Positions 59,873 through 64,000 of a stretch of 64,000 nucleotides of DNA are shown one piece after another; position 1 is the stretch's first letter; every line of letters begins with the position of its first letter. The position numbers and the translations under genes were made by a program. The stretch covers positions 1,302,001-1,366,000 of the forward strand of contig JALGPY010000015.1 of assembly GCA_023055425.1 (NCBI GenBank), read 5' to 3'. This DNA comes from Linanthus parryae. Lineage: Eukaryota > Streptophyta > Magnoliopsida > Ericales > Polemoniaceae. The notes under the pieces are model-generated. The model had not been told where the DNA came from, ran no database searches, and was given only the letters and a program-made list of their open reading frames with translations.

Positions 59873-62800
59873 TAGAGCCAATCTGGCGCATCTCGTATGC
59901 CCATACTCCTAGTGTTCCCTTCATGCTTCCACTGCACAAGCGGCTTTCTAAGTGGATCTGAAAGATTCTCAACTGTAGGAATCTTGCATATCCGAACGTA
60001 TCCTCTATTGATAATATCTCGAATCAGATGGAACTTCCTGAGCATGTCCTAGGATTTCTGGTGTGATCTAGGTTCCTTTGATTGCGCGATCGTCCCTGTG
60101 TTGTCACAGTACAACTCAACTGGATCCGCAATTCTAGGAACCACACCAAGTTCAGAAACAAACTTTCTAATCCAAACAGCTTCCTTTGATGCGCCATTTG
60201 CAGCAATGTACTCAGCCTCTGTTGTAGAATCAGCCACCGTCTCTTGCTTGGAAATCTTCTAGCTCACCGCTGCTCCATTCAGGCATAACACATATCCCGA
60301 CTGTGATCTAAAGTCATATCTGTCGGTTTGGAAGCTTGCATCAGTGTAATCGCTTACACGCAACTCTTCCTCACCGCCAAATATCTAGAAAGCATCTTTA
60401 GTTCTTCTCAAGTACTTTAGGATGTTCTTGACTGCAATTCAATGACTCTCACCTGGATCGGATTGGTATCTGCTTGTCATACTCAAGGCATATGACACAT
60501 CTGGTCTAGTACATAACATGGCGTACATGATAGATCCTATGGCCGAGGCATAGGGAATTCTACTCATGCGTTCCCTCTCAAACTCATTGGAAGGACAACC
60601 ACTCTTCGAAAGAGCGATTCCATGTGACATGGGCAAGAATCCGTTCTTGGAATCATGCATGTTGAACCGCTTCAAAACCTTGTCAATATATGTACTTTGA
60701 CTTAGGCCTAGCAGTCTCTTAGATCTATCTCTATAGATCTTTATACCGAGTATATAGGCTGCTTCCCCTAAGTCCTTCAATGAGTAACACTTCCCTAGCC
60801 AATATTTAACATATTGCAGCATGGGAACGTCGTTTCCAATTAGTAGTATGTCATCCACATACAAGACAAGAAAAGCTACAGAGCTCCCACTAACCTTCTT
60901 GTAGACACAAGACTCATCTTCGTTTCTGATGAAGCCAAACTCTTTGAATACTTCATCAAAACGTCGATTCCAACTCCTAGAAGCTTGCTTAAATCCATAA
61001 ATGGATCGTTGCAGCTTACAGACTTTGTTGGCTTGCTTTGGATCTTCAAAACCCTCTTGCTGTATCATATACACGTCCTTGAGGAGATTCCCATAAAGGA
61101 ATGTTGTTTTGACATCCATATGCCAAATCTCATAGTCATGGTATGTTGCAATCGCAAGTAGGATTCGGATGGATTTGGTCATAGCGATTGGTGAAAAGGT
61201 TTCATCATAGTCAATACCATGAATCTGTCTGAATCCTTTAGCCACCAATCGGCCTTTATAGGTAATCACATTACCATCCATGTCGATCTTTTTCTTGAAG
61301 ACCCACTTGCACCCTATGGGACGCGCCCCTTCGGGTGGTTCCACCAAAGTCCATACTTTGTTGGTGTACATGGATTCCATCTCGGATCTCACGGCTTCTA
61401 GCCACTTCTGAGAGTCTAGGCCCTTCATGGCCTCTTCATAGGTAGTAGACTCATCATCTATGAGCATCGTGTCACCGGAATTGATCAAGAGAAGTCCATA
61501 CCTCTCGGGTTCCTGTCGCACTCTACTAGATCTACGAAGCTCTTGTGTTACCTGAACAGGTTGCTCCAAAACTGCTTGTGGTTCCTATTCATGTTCAATA
61601 ATCGGTTCAGTGATTTGTGGTTCTTGAACTTCTTCAAGCTCTACAGTCCTCCCAATTGCTTCTTTTGAGACAAATTCTCTTTCTAGAAACACGCCGGTCC
61701 AAGCAACAAACACTTTGTTCTCGGCTGGATTGTAGAAGTAGTAAGCCCTAGTTTCCTTAGGGTACCCCATAAAATTACACTTCTCCGACTTTGGCCCTAG
61801 CTTGTCTGATTGTAAACTTTTTACATAGACATCGCAGCCCCAAATCCTCATGAACGACAGTGTGGGAAGCCTCCCACTCCACATCACATATGGTGTCTTC
61901 ATGACTGATTTAGGTGAAAAACGGTTAATGGTGAAAGCTGCACTTAATAGAGCGTGGCCCCAAAACGATAATGGAAGATCGGTTTGACACATCATAGATC
62001 GAACCATATCTAATAGGGTTCGATTCCTCCTCTCAGACACGCCATTCCATTAGGCGTTCCGGGTGGAGTGAGTTGGGACACGATCCCACACTCTCTAAGA
62101 TAGTCGTCAAACTCTTGGCTCAAGTATTCTCCTCCACGATCTGATCGTAGAGACTTGATACTTTTGCCAAGTTGCTTCTCTACTTCATTCTTGAATTCTT
62201 TGAACACTTCAAAGGATTCGGATTTGGCCCTCATGAGGTACACAAATCCATATCTACTGTAGTCATCAGTAAATGTAATGAAGTAGACATGACCACCCCT
62301 GGCGGGCGTGGCAAATGGCCCACACACATCAGTATGTATGAGCGCCAATTGCTCACTAGTCCTCTCACCTTTCTTATTGAAAGGGGATTTTGTCATTTTT
62401 TCCAATAAACAAGCCTCACATGTCTCATATGATTCAAAATCAAATGAGTCTAGTAGTCCATCCTTATGGAGTCTAGATAAACGTTTCTCGTTTATGTGGC
62501 CTAAACGACAGTGCCATAAGTAAGCAGGATTTAAATCATTTATTTTAATCCGCTTGGTATTAATGTTGTAGATAGGATTGCTTAGATCAAGGACATACAG
62601 TCCATTAAATAATTGCGCACTAAAATAGTTAATATTATTCAAATTAAAGGAACAAAAATTGTTCCTTATTGAAATAATAAAACCTTCCTTGTCCAAACAA
62701 GAAATAGAAATAATGTTTCTACTCATAGCAGACACAAAATAGCAGTTATTTAATTCTAAAACTAATCCTGAAGGCAGAGATAGGTCGCACACGCCCACGG

Positions 62801-63822
62801 CCAACGCAGCAACTTTTGCTCCATTCCCAACGCGCAGATCTATCTCCCCTTTAGCCAATCTTCTACTTCTCTTTAGATCCTGCACATTTCGAAAAATGTG
62901 AGATCCACATCCAGTATCTAATACCCATGATGTAGAGACAGTTAAATTGACAATCTACACCAAAAATACCTGGTGGTGGTGGAATCACTATTCCAAGTCT
63001 CTTGTCCTCCAGATATTTTGGGCAGTTCCTCCTCCAGTGTCCAGGATGACTGCAGTAGTGACATTCACCTTTAGTCACACCTTTGGAAATGCCACCAACA
63101 GGCTTAAGGGCAGGATCCTTGGACTTAGCAACTGACTTGCCTTTGCCCTTGGAGGATGAGGCAAACCTTTTGCCCTTTCCTTTATGCACCATCATAATGG
63201 CCTTGCCCTTACTCTTGTTGATGCTCTGTTCAGCTGTCCTCAACATATTGAGAAAATCAGGCAGTGGTTTCACAATCTCGTTCATGTTATAGTTCATGAT
63301 GAACTGTCCATAACTCTCAGGCAACGATTGAAACACGAGATCGGTTGCCAACTCTTGGCCGACCGGGAACCCTAGTCGGGCGAGATTCTCCAAGTACCCG
63401 ATCATACGGAGTACATGGGGTCCCACCGGGTTCCCTTCTTCCAGATGAAACTTGAACAGTGCCTTAGAGACCTCATACCTCTCAACCCTTGCCTTCTCTT
63501 GGAAGAGCTGCTTCAGATGCTCGATCATATCGACAACATTCATGTTTTCGTGTTGCTTCTGTAGCTCAGAAGTCATGGTGCATAGCATCAGGCAGGCCGC
63601 ATCATTAGCGTCATCAACACGCTTTTGATACGCCTATAGGGCTGCAGGTGTTTGGTTCTCTGGACCTGCTGGAACATGCTCCTATATTGCATACAGTTTC
63701 TTCTCTTGCTTGAGAACGATTCTCAAGTTTCTGTACCAATCAAGGAAGTTGGTTCCAGAGAGCTTGTCCTTCTCAAGGACAGATCTTAGGGAATGTTGTG
63801 AACTCGATGAGTTGTTTGCCAT
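59873..63822 (-). pseudogene. Copia H gag-pol, several stops and frameshifts
   Basis: The start at 63822 gives MANNSSSSQH. Stops interrupt gag early (near 63683 and 63637). Gag with a knuckle CHYCSHPGH spans 62863-63588. An extra base near 62955 shifts the frame before the protease. Protease to integrase runs 62010-62885 with HTDVCGPF and SDRGGEY; a short deletion near 62052 breaks it just before the SERRN glutamate (61585-62040). A stop near 61588 separates the linker and RT (60439-61569, YVDDILLIGND intact). RNase H is broken near 60438 and continues to 59873. It is intermediate in decay between Copia-1 and D. Confidence 0.92.
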
Positions 63823-64000
63823 TTGGAATTCTACAAAAGGAATATACGCAAGGTTTAGTATTTGTGAATTTTTGACTGTATTCAATAATGACTAGTTTAT
63901 CAAATATAGCTCCCACTATTTTTCTATGGATTCATAACCCTCAAGATATTAATGCGGAAAATATCCTTATATTTTCTAGTGGGCCAAGATCCATGTTTCA
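63823..64000 (-). other. Copia H leader, first part
   Basis: It matches 11673-11850 of Copia-1 closely. No gene. Confidence 0.8.

Larger units (their letters stand above)
58434..64000 (-). mobile_element. Copia H: 3' LTR to leader, runs off the window
   Basis: 3' LTR, polypurine tract, gag-pol and the first 178 bp of leader are in the window; the 5' LTR lies beyond 64000. It is inserted in copia G after TCTAT (58429-58433), the expected target duplication. Confidence 0.9.

Overview
This is a plant nuclear repeat landscape. It is eukaryotic because it holds long LTR retrotransposons of plant Ty1/copia and Athila-like Ty3/gypsy type, a Helitron end, TATA boxes in LTRs and no compact gene rows. 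An angiosperm, probably a eudicot, is the best guess; the species cannot be named. Apart from one possible small host-derived gene (723-1139, minus), nearly everything is transposon, mostly broken copies nested in one another.

Layout. (1) 1-1966: 3' part of a Helitron, ending in a GC hairpin plus CTAG and carrying a putative gene for a basic protein. (2) 1967-15231: a non-autonomous Athila-like element (element C, minus) without gag or pol, whose own small ORF is split by a young, nearly intact copia element (Copia-1, 6284-14781, TSD TCCTC). (3) 15232-18618: a truncated second copia (Copia-2, minus). (4) 18619-42806: a three-level nest. An old copia (E, plus) is split by copia D (19296-about 37577), which is split by a gag-protease Athila-like element (A, 21033-30967, TSD GGACC). 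The 3' LTR of E also holds a 943-bp solo LTR (40490-41432, TSD GTATG). (5) 42807-44099: unclassified LTR-like sequence. (6) 44100-about 53342: an old Athila-like LTR (F, minus) split by element B (44654-52116, plus), a full-length relative of C. (7) 53343-53831: low-copy-looking DNA. (8) 53832-64000: copia G (minus), split by copia H (minus), which runs off the window.

How it works together. The copia copies are of TNT1-94-like type with tRNA-iMet primer sites and the order gag-protease-integrase-RT-RNase H. Copia-1 is one nonsense codon and one frameshift away from an open polyprotein, and its LTRs are almost identical. A, B and C form a second group. All have tRNA-Asp primer sites, a shared 62-nt hairpin module after the last ORF, palindrome clusters about 450-600 bp further on, and a long 3' non-coding part with repeated polypurine-like tracts. 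A still has gag and protease. B and C instead carry an unrecognised ORF with a Cys/His-rich N-terminus. This gag/pol-less family, with its orphan ORF and conserved structured DNA, is the most likely under-described system in the window.
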